NCBI RefSeq assembly: GCF_001280595.1
Contig: NZ_LITU01000005.1
Location: 17,345-79,083 of the forward strand
Length of the DNA stretch: 61,739 nt
DNA from: Paenibacillus xylanivorans
Lineage (GTDB): Bacteria; Bacillota; Bacilli; Paenibacillales; Paenibacillaceae
Direction: 5' to 3'
Of this stretch, positions 44,510 to 53,323 are shown piece after piece. Under the pieces are notes generated by a model that was given only the letters and a program-made list of their open reading frames with translations, was not told where the DNA came from and ran no database searches. Made by a program: the position numbers and the translations under genes. Within the stretch, counting starts at the first letter, position 1. The number at the start of each line of letters is the position of its first letter.

Positions 44510-45653
44510 CTAAGCATTTTCCAGCACACTATCCTTCTCCAGATCCTTGAAATACTTATCATTGTACAACATGCTGGGATGTGTTGGATGGTACATCAAA
44601 GCAATATCATTGTGCTCTTTGGCTTTTGCCCGATTACCCATCCGGTCATAACACACACACAATTGTAGATGCGGCATCCATGTCCAAGCAGCTTCGTTCA
44701 ATACGACCATTGGATCCGTCGGGCGTATGGCGCGGGTCGCCTGATCATACCAGTATAAAGCTTTGCGATAATCCGTACGGTCGGCAAAATATCCACCCAA
44801 TCGGCAACAAATCTCTGCCCTCGGCAAATCAAAGGCAAAGGATCTCAGCAATGCCGAAACTTCCTTTTCTGAACGTTCAAGTGCTGCCTCGCAATCCGCT
44901 ATTTTCTGGCATGCTGCAATCTGGTCCTCCACCCATCCCAGCCCGGTATCCAGAAATTTTCCATAGTACTTCACTGCATCTTCAAGTTGCCCGTGGTCTT
45001 TCAGTTCATTGCCAAAATAATATAAATCACGCGGAGAGAATTCCTCCCCTGCTTGTTCGCGTTTACGATAAATCCTTAGATTGCGATCCGTGTATTCCTT
45101 ATCCTTCTTATGCGTGACTGCCACATCACTATGCAGCAGATGACCGGCCACTTCCAGATATTCATGCACTGCATGCACCAATCCAGCGATAATTCCGGTC
45201 CCGTCGCACCAGCCGGTTCCGCCGCAGACTGTATGCCACCTTACCCTCCGCCGTAAAGGACAGATGATAATCCATCGTGACACTGTCAACAGCAGGGTCC
45301 AGGGAACGCTTCAGTTCAATGAGCTTCACCCGGTCATCCGGTTCAAACACATCATCTGCATCCAGCCATAATATATATTCACTTGTTGCTTGTTCAAAGG
45401 CAAAGTTCCTTGCCGCCGCAAAATCATCCACCCATTCAAAATCGATGATACGTTCCGTATAACGAGCTGCAATCTGGCGCGTCTGGTCTGTCGAACCCGT
45501 ATCTACGATCACAATCTCGTCAGCGATCCCGTTAACCGAGTCCAGACATCTGGTGAGGGAAGCCTCTTCATTTTTCACAATCATACACAGCGAAATACTA
45601 ATCGATTCCTCTCCGCGTATGGCTCTGCGATTAAAAGCAGCTACTCTCGGCAT
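44510..45653 (-). pseudogene. Family 2 glycosyltransferase with TPR-like tail, frameshifted
   Basis: The 5' part (45653 to about 45175) encodes a GT2 domain: ISLCMIVKNEEASLTRCLDSV, VIVDTGSTDQT, LWLDADDVFEP and RRNRLVRRDRNYRWIGA. The frame then hits TGA at 45162. Homology resumes in another frame as VHEYLEVAGHLLHSDVAVTHKK, followed by a helical repeat region to 44510 (KDHGQLEDAVKYYGKFL, ADRTDYRKALYWYDQATR). The break coincides with TGCATGCA at 45170-45177; removing one TGCA restores WIGAVHEYLE. A 4-base tandem duplication is thus the simplest cause. The intact family transfers sugars to peptides or glycans. ATG 45653 has AGAAGGA eight bases upstream. Confidence 0.85.
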
Positions 45654-45681
45654 GATATGTCCTTCTTTCATAAACAACGAC

Positions 45682-45709
45682 AAAAAAGGCACCCGCTTTC
45701 GCAGGTGCC
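45682..45709 (-). terminator. Terminator after xylB
   Basis: GGCACC (45688-45693) and GGTGCC (45704-45709) pair, with an inner CGC/GCG; six T follow on the minus strand. Confidence 0.88.
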
Positions 45710-45783
45710 TCCCTATTGTAATATTTCACTGGTTTAATATTTAATGACCTATTTAAATCTCAATATGGAAGAGATCTAAATAA

Positions 45784-47277
45784 TTAACGATATGCTTCCA
45801 GACGGTCATTCAGGCTGCGTGTTTGCCCGTACACATCCTGATACAATGCAAACAGTCCATCATATGCGGCAACCGTTTCCGGATTTGGGGCATAGGATTT
45901 GGCTGGACGAATGAACGCTGCTGCACATTCCTGCAAGGATGGGAACCAGCCACAGCCATAAGCTGCAAGCATCGCTGCGCCCATTGCTGGACCCTGCTCA
46001 CTTTCCAATTTCACAATGGTTGCATTGAAGACATCGGCCTGCATTTGCAGCCAGGCTTCATTTTTGGCGCCTCCACCAATGGAGATAACTTCATTGACCG
46101 TTTTGCCAGCATTACGCAGAATATCGATGGACTCACGCAGAGAGAACGTAATGCCCTCCATAACAGCACGTCCAAAATGCTCCAGCTTATGTCCGGCATC
46201 CATGCCGATAAAGCTGCCACGAATGTTTGCATCTGGATGCGGCGTACGCTCACCAACAATATAAGGCGTGAACAGCAATCCGTTGCTTCCTGCCGGAATC
46301 GCATCAATGCCCTGCAAGAGTACATCAAATGATTTGTCCGCAGCAAATGTATCTTTAAACCAAGAAAGGCTGTATCCTGCCGCAAGCGTTACCCCCATAA
46401 TATAGAAGGCATCTTTCTCTCCATGGTTAAAAAAGTGTACTTTGCCTTCGAAATCGAGATCCTTGCGCTCCTCATAGGAAAGCACAACCCCGGACGTTCC
46501 GATGCTGCACATCGTCTGTCCTTCACTCAGAATGCCTGCGCCAATCGCCCCGCACGCATTGTCCGCACCGCCTGCGTATACTTTGGTTGCCGCTGCAAGT
46601 CCTGTTTGATCCGCAATCTGAGGCAGCAATGTGCCCACTTCCTCAAATGACTCTACAAGACGTGGGCATAAGGATACCGGCAGTTCAAAAGCTTCCGCGA
46701 TCTCCGTGCTCCACTGTTTGCCCGCTACGTCCAGCAGCAATGTGCCCGCTGCATCCGAATAATCCATGGCATAATCACCTGTCAGGCGATATCGCACATA
46801 GTCCTTCGGCAACAGGAACAGGGCCGCTTGTTGCAGCAATTCCGGCTCGTTCTCCTGTACCCAAAGGATTTTCGGCAAGGTGAATCCTTCCAGCGCACGG
46901 TTGCGAGCGATGCTCAGCAGTTTGCCATCCAGTACTTTCTCGATGCGATGGCACTGAGCGGTTGTCCGAGTATCATTCCACAGAATGGCATTACGCAGCG
47001 GTTTGCCCTCGGCATCTACCAGCACCAATCCATGCATCTGACCGGAGAAGCTCAGTCCTTCGATTTCCGAAGGATGTACGCCGGACACTTCCAGCAATTT
47101 GCGCAGCGAAACAAGGGTCTGCTCTACCCAATCCTCGGGGTTTTGTTCACTGTATCCAGCCTTGGGCTGGTACAGCGGATAAGCCTCGGATGCTTCAAAC
47201 GCCACTTTCCCTTCACGGTTAACCAGCACGGTTTTGACTGCGCTTGTTCCCAGATCGACACCAATTACGTAACTCAT
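45784..47277 (-). CDS. xylB: Xylulokinase
   Basis: 497 residues of the FGGY kinase family. N-terminal phosphate loop GVDLGTSAVKTVL, substrate motif GLSFSGQMHGLVLVD with the LWNDTRT segment, GGADNACGAIGAG with the catalytic Asp, SIGTSGVVLSY, and the C-terminal ISIGGGAKNEAWLQMQAD. It phosphorylates D-xylulose to xylulose-5-phosphate for the pentose phosphate pathway. It lies downstream of xylA, but a strong terminator and a 420-base gap separate them, so it may have its own control. Confidence 0.93.
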   Translation of the reverse strand: MSYVIGVDLGTSAVKTVLVNREGKVAFEASEAYPLYQPKAGYSEQNPEDWVEQTLVSLRKLLEVSGVHPSEIEGLSFSGQMHGLVLVDAEGKPLRNAILWNDTRTTAQCHRIEKVLDGKLLSIARNRALEGFTLPKILWVQENEPELLQQAALFLLPKDYVRYRLTGDYAMDYSDAAGTLLLDVAGKQWSTEIAEAFELPVSLCPRLVESFEEVGTLLPQIADQTGLAAATKVYAGGADNACGAIGAGILSEGQTMCSIGTSGVVLSYEERKDLDFEGKVHFFNHGEKDAFYIMGVTLAAGYSLSWFKDTFAADKSFDVLLQGIDAIPAGSNGLLFTPYIVGERTPHPDANIRGSFIGMDAGHKLEHFGRAVMEGITFSLRESIDILRNAGKTVNEVISIGGGAKNEAWLQMQADVFNATIVKLESEQGPAMGAAMLAAYGCGWFPSLQECAAAFIRPAKSYAPNPETVAAYDGLFALYQDVYGQTRSLNDRLEAYR

Positions 47278-47368
47278 GGATATCCCTCGTTTCTTTCATG
47301 GTTGTATAAATGAAGCTTGTTTAGCATGAAGTCACTCCGTGATCAGAAAACCCTCGGATCGCCGTTAC

Positions 47369-47417
47369 CCCCGGATTTCCTTTATCCCCTTTAGCAAGGG
47401 TGAAATCCGGGGATAAA
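47369..47417 (-). other. Two mutually exclusive hairpins in the xylB leader
   Basis: Stem A: CCCCGGATTT (47369-47378) with AAATCCGGGG (47403-47412). Stem B: TTTATCCCC (47381-47389) with GGGGATAAA (47409-47417). They share GGGG and cannot form together. No T-run follows. Confidence 0.5.
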
Positions 47418-47518
47418 TGCGACCGCTTCGCTTCCTCGGGTCCTTTCTGCTCACTTCGTTCTGCATGCAAATTATTCATTTATATCAAAAATTTAAAAAC
47501 CGTTTAGTTTGTTTAATC

Positions 47519-47560
47519 AAAAAACCGTCCCCGTCTTCCCATGGGAAAGTCGGGGACGGT
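47519..47560 (-). terminator. Strong terminator between xylA and xylB
   Basis: ACCGTCCCCG with CGGGGACGGT and an inner CTTCCC/GGGAAAG stem; six T follow on the minus strand. Confidence 0.9.
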
Positions 47561-47696
47561 CCGAATGTCATGCTTGTTCAGGCGTTCCGTGGTACAAGCT
47601 GGTCCCGCACAGTGCAGGCGAAGATCTGTTTCAACCACACCCGAGTATTCTCAGGTAGGCTGATATCCCTTCATCCTGCATTTTGCTTGACTTCTA

Positions 47697-49013
47697 TTAG
47701 TCAGCCAGGATGTATTGGTTGAGTTTTGCTCTCAGCAATTCCTGACGTCCGGATTGGTTTTTGCGTGGGCTTTCGTTATTCAGCGCGTACTCTGCAAGGG
47801 AAGCCAGTGTTGCTTTACCTGCAACCACATCTGCACCGATACCTTCGCTGAAGCTGCTGTAACGTTTTTCGATGAAGTCATCGAATACGCGATCCTCAAT
47901 CAATTTTGCTGCCACTTTCAGACCTTTAGCATACGTATCCATACCAGCGATGTGTGCCAGGAACAGATCGTCTGCTTCGAAGGAACCACGACGTACTTTG
48001 GCGTCGAAGTTCACACCACCACGGCCGATACCGCCGTTTTTCAATACTTCGTACATTGTCAATGTAGCATCGTACATATCAACCGGGAACTCGTCCGTAT
48101 CCCAACCGATTAGCATGTCGCCTTGGTTGGCATCAAGGGAACCAAGCATGCCGTTTGTGCGGGCAACGCGGATCTCGTGATCAAATGTATGACCAGCCAG
48201 TGTAGCATGGTTGGCTTCCAGGTTCAGTTTGAAGTGTTTGTCCAAACCGTATTTTTGCAGGAATGCAATGGAAGTTGCTGCATCATAGTCATATTGGTGC
48301 TTGGTTGGCTCTTTCGGTTTAGGCTCGATCAGGAATTGCGCATCAAAGCCAATTTCCTTCGCGTAGTCTACAGCCATGTGGAACATGCGGGCAATGTTGT
48401 CTTGCTCCAGTTGCATATCCGTGTTGAGCAATGTGTCATAACCTTCACGACCGCCCCAGAACACATAGTTTTCTGCGCCCAGACGTTTACCCACTTCCAG
48501 ACCTTTCTTGATTTGCGCTGCAGCATGAGCGTACACATCTGCGTTGCAAGTGGAAGCTGCACCAAACATGAAGCGTGGGTTGGAGAACATGTTCGCTGTG
48601 TTCCAGAGCAGTTTTTTGCCGCTGGATTTCATGTGGCCTTCAATCAGGTCAACGATCGTATCGATGTTGCTGTAGAACTCACGCAGGCTGTTGCCTTCTG
48701 GTGCGATGTCCACATCGTGGAAACAGAAAAACGGTAGATTCATTTTTTCCAAAAATTCAAATGCCGCTTCCACGCGTACTTTCGCGAGGTCCAGACCGGA
48801 GTATTTATCCCAAGAACGAACAGCAGTTTCCGCACCAAACGGGTCACTACCGCCCGCTGTTAATGTATGCCAGTAAGCCATGCCGAAACGGAAATGCTCT
48901 TCCATCGATTTTCCAGCTACAACTTCTTCGGAATTATAATGTTTAAAAGCAAATGGATTCGTGGAATCTTTACCTTCAAATGCAATTTTATTAACGGATT
49001 CAAAATAGGCCAT
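47697..49013 (-). CDS. xylA: Xylose isomerase
   Basis: 438 residues, the class II xylose isomerase length. Catalytic His in [12 protein letters not shown], metal and substrate residues in [51 protein letters not shown] and [13 protein letters not shown]. It converts D-xylose to D-xylulose in the cytosol. GAGGAGG lies upstream of the ATG. It is divergent from xylR, with a XylR-type operator (49078-49102) over the promoter and a cre-like site (49040-49053) in the leader, giving xylose induction plus glucose repression. Confidence 0.95.
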   Translation of the reverse strand: MAYFESVNKIAFEGKDSTNPFAFKHYNSEEVVAGKSMEEHFRFGMAYWHTLTAGGSDPFGAETAVRSWDKYSGLDLAKVRVEAAFEFLEKMNLPFFCFHDVDIAPEGNSLREFYSNIDTIVDLIEGHMKSSGKKLLWNTANMFSNPRFMFGAASTCNADVYAHAAAQIKKGLEVGKRLGAENYVFWGGREGYDTLLNTDMQLEQDNIARMFHMAVDYAKEIGFDAQFLIEPKPKEPTKHQYDYDAATSIAFLQKYGLDKHFKLNLEANHATLAGHTFDHEIRVARTNGMLGSLDANQGDMLIGWDTDEFPVDMYDATLTMYEVLKNGGIGRGGVNFDAKVRRGSFEADDLFLAHIAGMDTYAKGLKVAAKLIEDRVFDDFIEKRYSSFSEGIGADVVAGKATLASLAEYALNNESPRKNQSGRQELLRAKLNQYILAD

Positions 49014-49039
49014 GTAAAATGCCTCCTCAATAGTTTTAA

Positions 49040-49053
49040 AGAAATCGTTTACA
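49040..49053 (-). promoter_or_regulatory. cre-like CcpA site in the xylA leader
   Basis: On the plus strand AGAAATCGTTTACA, matching the Bacillus cre pattern TGWAANCGNTNWCA except for the first base. It lies 27 bases upstream of xylA. Confidence 0.6.
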
Positions 49054-49077
49054 ACGTTATCCTATCACATCAGTTAT

Positions 49078-49102
49078 ACTTTGTCTATTGGTTAAACAAA
49101 GT
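49078..49102. promoter_or_regulatory. XylR operator overlapping the xylA promoter
   Basis: 25-bp dyad: ACTTTGT at 49078-49084 and ACAAAGT at 49096-49102, extended by CTA and TAA. It resembles the Bacillus XylR site built from AGTTTGTTT half-sites. A TAGACA, 17 bases, TAGGAT promoter for xylA begins inside its promoter-proximal arm. Confidence 0.68.
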
Positions 49103-49137
49103 AAAAATAAAAATGTTTTTTGCACGTTTGTTTACGC

Positions 49138-49143
49138 TATAAT
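49138..49143 (+). promoter_or_regulatory. -10 element of xylR
   Basis: TATAAT, flanked by two direct copies of TTGTTTACG (49128-49136 and 49155-49163), which look like XylR half-sites and could give autorepression. Confidence 0.5.
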
Positions 49144-49206
49144 AGTCGAATAGCTTGTTTACGGATAGCGGGTCTGAACCCTTTTATAGAAGAATAGGAG
49201 TGCCTA

Positions 49207-50379
49207 ATGGATATGAAAATTACCGGAGACCAGATGCTAGTCAAAAAAATAAACAAGTCGATCGTCCTGGATACGATTCGGCGTCATGCCCCTCTCTCCC
49301 GTGCACGGGTATCCGAGGTTACAGGGCTGAATAAAGCAACGGTATCCAACCTGGTTGCTGATCTGATCAATGATGAGCTCTTGCAGGAGATTGGCCCTGG
49401 GGAATCCAGCGGTGGACGCAAACCTCTGATGTTGCTATTCCGGGGTACATCGGGATATGCCGTAGGTTTGGAGCTTAGTGTGACCCACTTAAAGGGTGTG
49501 CTTACCGATCTGGAAGGTCATATCATCACAGAGTACGCCGTGAAGCTGGAACATCATGATGTGTCCTCTGTATTTGAACAGTTGAAACTTGCGGCAGAAC
49601 ATTTGATTCATGCAGCCCCTCCCTCCCCTCACGGGGTAATTGGCATTGGTATCGGAGTGCCGGGTATGGTGGACGAGGAAGGAACGGTGCTGTTTGCACC
49701 CAACCTTGGGTGGGAGAAGGTCCCCCTTCGTGCCATGCTGGATGAAGCGTTCGAACTGCCCGTGACGATCGATAATGAAGCCAATGCAGGTGCGCATGGA
49801 GAATTGAATTTTGGCGCAGGCATCGGAGTACGTCATCTGATTTATATCAGTGCAGGTATCGGGATTGGTTCAGGCATAATGGTGGATGGCGAGCTGTACA
49901 AAGGAGCTTGGGGATATGCCGGAGAAACAGGCCATATGTCCATTGAAGCAGAGGGCAGACCTTGCTCCTGTGGCAATCGTGGCTGCTGGGAGTTATATGC
50001 TTCGGAGAAAGCTTATGAGCACCCGGATCATCAGTTGCTATTGCCGGCACATACTACACGGGAATTGATTGATTATGCAGAGCAGGGCCATGAAGATGTA
50101 TTGAAGTTATACCAAGAAATCGGCCGTAAACTGGGCGTCGGCATCACCAATATCGTCAACAGCTTCAACCCGGAGCGTATCATTATCGGTGGTCCTCTTT
50201 CTGAAGCAAGACCATGGATTGAAACGGCGCTGAAACAAGTGGTGGAGGAGCGTACCTTGCCCTATCACCGCCGCAGTTTGCAGATTGAATGGGCAGCTCT
50301 CGGTAGTCGGTCCACGCGTGTTGGTGCCGCTTACTCAGCCATTTCCCAATTTTTAGGAAAAATAAGAGTTTCCGTTTAA
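49207..50379 (+). CDS. xylR: ROK-family xylose repressor
   Basis: 390 residues. N-terminal winged helix (about 12-70: LVKKINKSIVLDTIRRHAPLSRARVSEVTGLNKATVSNLV), then a ROK sugar-kinase-like domain with GIGIGVPGMVDEEG, the Gly-rich GIGIGSGIMVDGELYKG and the zinc motif CSCGNRGCWE. XylR represses xyl genes and releases DNA on xylose binding. AGGAG lies six bases before the ATG. Divergent from xylA, it is the classic local repressor. Confidence 0.93.
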   Translation: MDMKITGDQMLVKKINKSIVLDTIRRHAPLSRARVSEVTGLNKATVSNLVADLINDELLQEIGPGESSGGRKPLMLLFRGTSGYAVGLELSVTHLKGVLTDLEGHIITEYAVKLEHHDVSSVFEQLKLAAEHLIHAAPPSPHGVIGIGIGVPGMVDEEGTVLFAPNLGWEKVPLRAMLDEAFELPVTIDNEANAGAHGELNFGAGIGVRHLIYISAGIGIGSGIMVDGELYKGAWGYAGETGHMSIEAEGRPCSCGNRGCWELYASEKAYEHPDHQLLLPAHTTRELIDYAEQGHEDVLKLYQEIGRKLGVGITNIVNSFNPERIIIGGPLSEARPWIETALKQVVEERTLPYHRRSLQIEWAALGSRSTRVGAAYSAISQFLGKIRVSV

Positions 50380-50524
50380 TAATCGATGAAAATTGACATC
50401 ATTTCGCCCCATTTCCTCCCTTTTTGTTAAAGAAATCCAGAGGTATAATAGGGATATGTGATTTTTGTCATCGCGGCATGATTGTCGCTGTGTTAATTCC
50501 GATAACGAAACGGAGTGAAAATTC

Positions 50525-50722
50525 GTGACCTACGTGGATACTTCAGATATCTCGGCGCAAATGTTTGTCACCGTACTCCTGTTCCTGATCGTGCTTGCGC
50601 CGCTGTTCAGCCTTGGCATACTTCGATTGTTTCAGAGCAAAAAGAAGGCTGGTTTCATGTACATGCTGTCAGGCGTACTGGTGTATGTTGTATTTCAGAC
50701 CTTTATGAGTATCTTTTTTTAG
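50525..50722 (+). CDS. Small two-helix membrane protein, unknown
   Basis: 65 residues with a GTG start at 50525 and GGAGTG eight bases before it. Two hydrophobic helices: FVTVLLFLIVLAPLFSLGIL and YMLSGVLVYVVFQTFMSIFF, with a basic loop (RLFQSKKKAG). A TATAAT lies at about 50445. The family is not recognised. A long hairpin terminator follows at 50748-50821. Confidence 0.68.
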   Translation: MTYVDTSDISAQMFVTVLLFLIVLAPLFSLGILRLFQSKKKAGFMYMLSGVLVYVVFQTFMSIFF

Positions 50723-50747
50723 ATAAAATATGTTTGGTTTTAATGTC

Positions 50748-50821
50748 AAATCCCCTTTCAAAGCCACAAAAAGAGTGCATGAAAACATGCGCTCTGTTGT
50801 AGCTAATGGAAGGGGATTTTT
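50748..50821 (+). terminator. Unusually long hairpin terminator
   Basis: AAATCCCCTT (50748-50757) pairs with AAGGGGATTT (50810-50819). Further imperfect pairs run up to GCATG/CATGC around an AAAA loop (50782-50785), then T5. Total about 72 bases. Confidence 0.75.
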
Positions 50822-50843
50822 CATGGTGTGGACACTACTAATT

Positions 50844-50884
50844 CAAATAAAAGAAGCCTCAGTCCTGAACTGGACTAAGGCTCC
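50844..50884 (-). terminator. Terminator after the glutaredoxin gene
   Basis: AGCCTCAGTCC and GGACTAAGGCT pair with one mismatch; on the minus strand TTCTTTTATTT follows. Confidence 0.78.
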
Positions 50885-50958
50885 CCCAATATATATTCAA
50901 ACGGCTCGCGCGAACCGGAATAGCTCCATGTGACTTGAACTTACCCTATGAGGGTAAA

Positions 50959-51189
50959 TTAAGCGTCCAGTGCTTTGGCGAATTGGGTTTTGTTCATACC
51001 CAGAATGCGGTGTTCACCAATGACAGTCAGAGGCACGGCACGTACGCCCATATCCCATACTTGTTGTGCGAATTCGTCGCTTGTCTCGATGTTACGCTCT
51101 TCATAAGTGATGCCTTTGTCAGCCAGGAAGCTTTTTACCGATTTGCAGTTTGGGCAGTTGGTTGATGTGTATACAATTACGTTTTCCAT
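50959..51189 (-). CDS. Glutaredoxin/NrdH-like redoxin
   Basis: 76 residues of thioredoxin fold with the active-site CPNC (YTSTNCPNCKSV, about residues 12-15) and the cis-Pro in RAVPLTVIG. Its size and motif fit NrdH-type or YtpP-like redoxins. It could accept electrons from the thioredoxin reductase encoded just upstream on the same strand (60 bases), which NrdH-type proteins do. GAGGTG lies seven bases before the ATG. Confidence 0.85.
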   Translation of the reverse strand: MENVIVYTSTNCPNCKSVKSFLADKGITYEERNIETSDEFAQQVWDMGVRAVPLTVIGEHRILGMNKTQFAKALDA

Positions 51190-51249
51190 GTTTATTCACC
51201 TCATATTGTTTTTTATAGATTAAATCTATTGATATAGACAGCTCTTCCC

Positions 51250-52191
51250 TTAAAGGACTACTGCGCTGTGCTCCAAGCTCTCAATATATTTCTCTGTATC
51301 CATCGCAGCCATACATCCACTACCTGCAGCTGTGATTGCTTGTTTGTAACGGGTATCCTGTACATCACCACAAGCAAATACGCCTGGGATATTAGTCTCT
51401 GATGTGCCCGGTGTAGTCAAAATATAACCATGCTCGTCAGTTGTGATCTGTCCGCCCAGGAATCCGGTGTTTGGTGTGTGACCAATCGCTACGAATACAC
51501 CACTAGCCGGAATGATTTCTTCTTGACCTGTTTCGTTGTTCAGTACTTTCAATCCAGTTACGCCGTTGTCGCCAGCCAGCACTTCAAGAGGGGTACGGTT
51601 CAATGCCATCTCCACTTTCTCGTTGCTGCGTGCACGATCCTGCATGATTTTGGAACCACGAAGTTCTTCACGACGGTGTACAAGAGTTACTTTGGAACCG
51701 AAACGGGACAGGAAGCTTGCTTCCTCCAGCGCGGAGTCGCCACCGCCAATTACGATGATTTCTTTGTTGCGGAAGAAGAATCCATCACATGTCGCACAAG
51801 TGCTGACACCACGGCCCACATTCGTTTCTTCTCCAGGAATACCGAGGTATTTAGCAGATGCGCCCGTAGACAGGATCAACGTTTCCGATACGAGTTCACC
51901 CATGCCTTCAACCTGAATTTTGAATGGACGCTCGCTCATATCAATGTTGTTTACCCAGCCTGTACGGAATTCTGCACCGAAGCGTTCTGCTTGTTTGCGC
52001 ATATTGTCCATCAGTTCAGGACCCATAATGCCGTCAGGGAAACCTGGGAAGTTCTCCACTTCGGTTGTTGTTGTCAGTTGACCACCAGGTTGTGGTCCTT
52101 CAATAACGAGTGGGTTCAAGTTGGCACGTGCCAGATAGATTGCTGCTGTTAGCCCTGCAGGGCCTGTTCCAATAATAATTGATTTATACAT
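51250..52191 (-). CDS. trxB: Thioredoxin reductase
   Basis: 313 residues from ATG 52191 (GGAGG eight bases upstream; frame open to 52260). FAD motif IIIGTGPAGLTAAIYLARA, redox-active CATC in STCATCDGFFF, NADPH motif VIGGGDSALEEASFL, and the C-terminal FAD motif GVFACGDVQDTRYKQAITAAGSGCMAA. It reduces thioredoxin with NADPH in the cytosol. It is followed by a redoxin gene, likely an operon. A Fur/PerR-like box lies upstream, nearer the divergent ZIP gene. Confidence 0.93.
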   Translation of the reverse strand: MYKSIIIGTGPAGLTAAIYLARANLNPLVIEGPQPGGQLTTTTEVENFPGFPDGIMGPELMDNMRKQAERFGAEFRTGWVNNIDMSERPFKIQVEGMGELVSETLILSTGASAKYLGIPGEETNVGRGVSTCATCDGFFFRNKEIIVIGGGDSALEEASFLSRFGSKVTLVHRREELRGSKIMQDRARSNEKVEMALNRTPLEVLAGDNGVTGLKVLNNETGQEEIIPASGVFVAIGHTPNTGFLGGQITTDEHGYILTTPGTSETNIPGVFACGDVQDTRYKQAITAAGSGCMAAMDTEKYIESLEHSAVVL

Positions 52192-52340
52192 GTATAGTTC
52201 CTCCCCCGGGTTCTGCAAAAAGGTCAGGCTCTCCGGCATCAAAAGCAAATGCTTTTGCATACACTAGAACAAAAGCCTACATCATGTCCACATGACCTGC
52301 CCATTATGGCAATTAACCTATGCAGAAACGGAATTCTAAT

Positions 52341-52355
52341 TTATAATCATTCTAA
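52341..52355. promoter_or_regulatory. PerR/Fur-family box upstream of the ZIP gene
   Basis: TTATAATCATTCTAA matches the PerR consensus TTATAATNATTATAA at 14 of 15 positions counting N. It covers a potential -10 (TATAAT 52342-52347) and lies in the region between trxB and the ZIP gene. Confidence 0.55.
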
Positions 52356-52444
52356 TCTGTTGTTCATTATGAGCGCTTTTATGTACGGTGTCAATGCTCG
52401 GCAGCGATTATGAAGAAGTCTTCATCAGGAGGGAAAATGGAAGC

Positions 52445-53176
52445 ATGAACGATGCACTCATTGGCAGCTTTATCTCAGCCATGTCTACTGGCCTTGGGGC
52501 CATACCTATTCTATTTATGCGCAAAGTAACCCACCGTCTGCGTGATATTTTGCTTGCCTATGCAGCAGGCATCATGACCTCTGCCTCGGTGTACAATCTC
52601 ATTCCGGAAGCGCTCGGGCAATCCAATCTGTTTGTACTTGCCCTCGGTATTATGCTGGGTAGCATGGTCCTGCTTGTGCTGGAGATGAAGATTCCACATG
52701 TGGATCTGGAAAATCCCGAGAAGATGCCTTTCAAAATTGAAGCCAAAGCCTTCATGATCATTGCAGCCATCACCATGCATAACCTGCCCGAAGGTCTATC
52801 GGTAGGTGTCAGCTACGCGAGCAGTGATGCAGGACTTGGCAATCTGATCGCCTTCTCCATTGGATTGCAGAATGCACCGGAAGGATTCCTGGTTGCCCTC
52901 TTCCTTGTCAATCAGAACATCGGTCGCTTCAAGGCGCTCGGCATCGCTACGCTGACGGGTGCGGTCGAGATTGTTACAGCCATGATTGGTTACACACTCA
53001 GTAGTCTGGTATCCGGTCTGGTCCCTTATGGGCTCGCCTTTGCAGCGGGTGCGATGATGTTCATCGTGTACAAGGAATTGATTCCCGAAAGCCATGGCGA
53101 TGGCAATGCACGGGCGGCAACGGTTTCCTTTTTGCTCGGACTGATCACGATGATTGGTCTGACTGAGCTCTTCTAA
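52445..53176 (+). CDS. ZIP-family metal transporter
   Basis: 243 residues from ATG 52445, with AGGAGGG about 12 bases upstream. Eight membrane helices with ZIP metal-site motifs MHNLPEGLSVG (helix 4), LQNAPEGF (helix 5) and LIPESHGDG (near the last helices). It is a GufA-like ZIP: import of zinc, iron or manganese. A PerR-like box upstream suggests iron/peroxide or metal control. A bidirectional terminator lies at 53217-53266. Confidence 0.88.
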   Translation: MNDALIGSFISAMSTGLGAIPILFMRKVTHRLRDILLAYAAGIMTSASVYNLIPEALGQSNLFVLALGIMLGSMVLLVLEMKIPHVDLENPEKMPFKIEAKAFMIIAAITMHNLPEGLSVGVSYASSDAGLGNLIAFSIGLQNAPEGFLVALFLVNQNIGRFKALGIATLTGAVEIVTAMIGYTLSSLVSGLVPYGLAFAAGAMMFIVYKELIPESHGDGNARAATVSFLLGLITMIGLTELF

Positions 53177-53216
53177 TGGAAAGAACAGCTCATACATGAA
53201 GACAACGATAGACGGC

Positions 53217-53266
53217 AAAAGAACCTGAAAGGGCAGCGACTCGCTGATTTCCAGGTTCTTTTTTTG
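53217..53266. terminator. Terminator between converging ZIP and hydrolase genes
   Basis: AAAAGAACCTG (53217-53227) pairs with CAGGTTCTTTT (53252-53262), with inner CAGCG/CGCTG; T-runs on the plus side and a shorter T-run on the minus side. Confidence 0.88.
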
Positions 53267-53323
53267 TTCACAAATGAAGATTGAATGAAATCGTTGGAAC
53301 GATCTGTAAAGGTCGGTTGACGA

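Larger units (their letters stand above)
47278..47696. other. xylA-xylB intergenic region
   Basis: About 420 bases holding the xylA terminator (47519-47560), an XylR-like half-site TTAGTTTGTTT (47504-47514) immediately beside it, and an unusual pair of alternative hairpins (47369-47417). No coding frame with a ribosome site. Confidence 0.5.
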
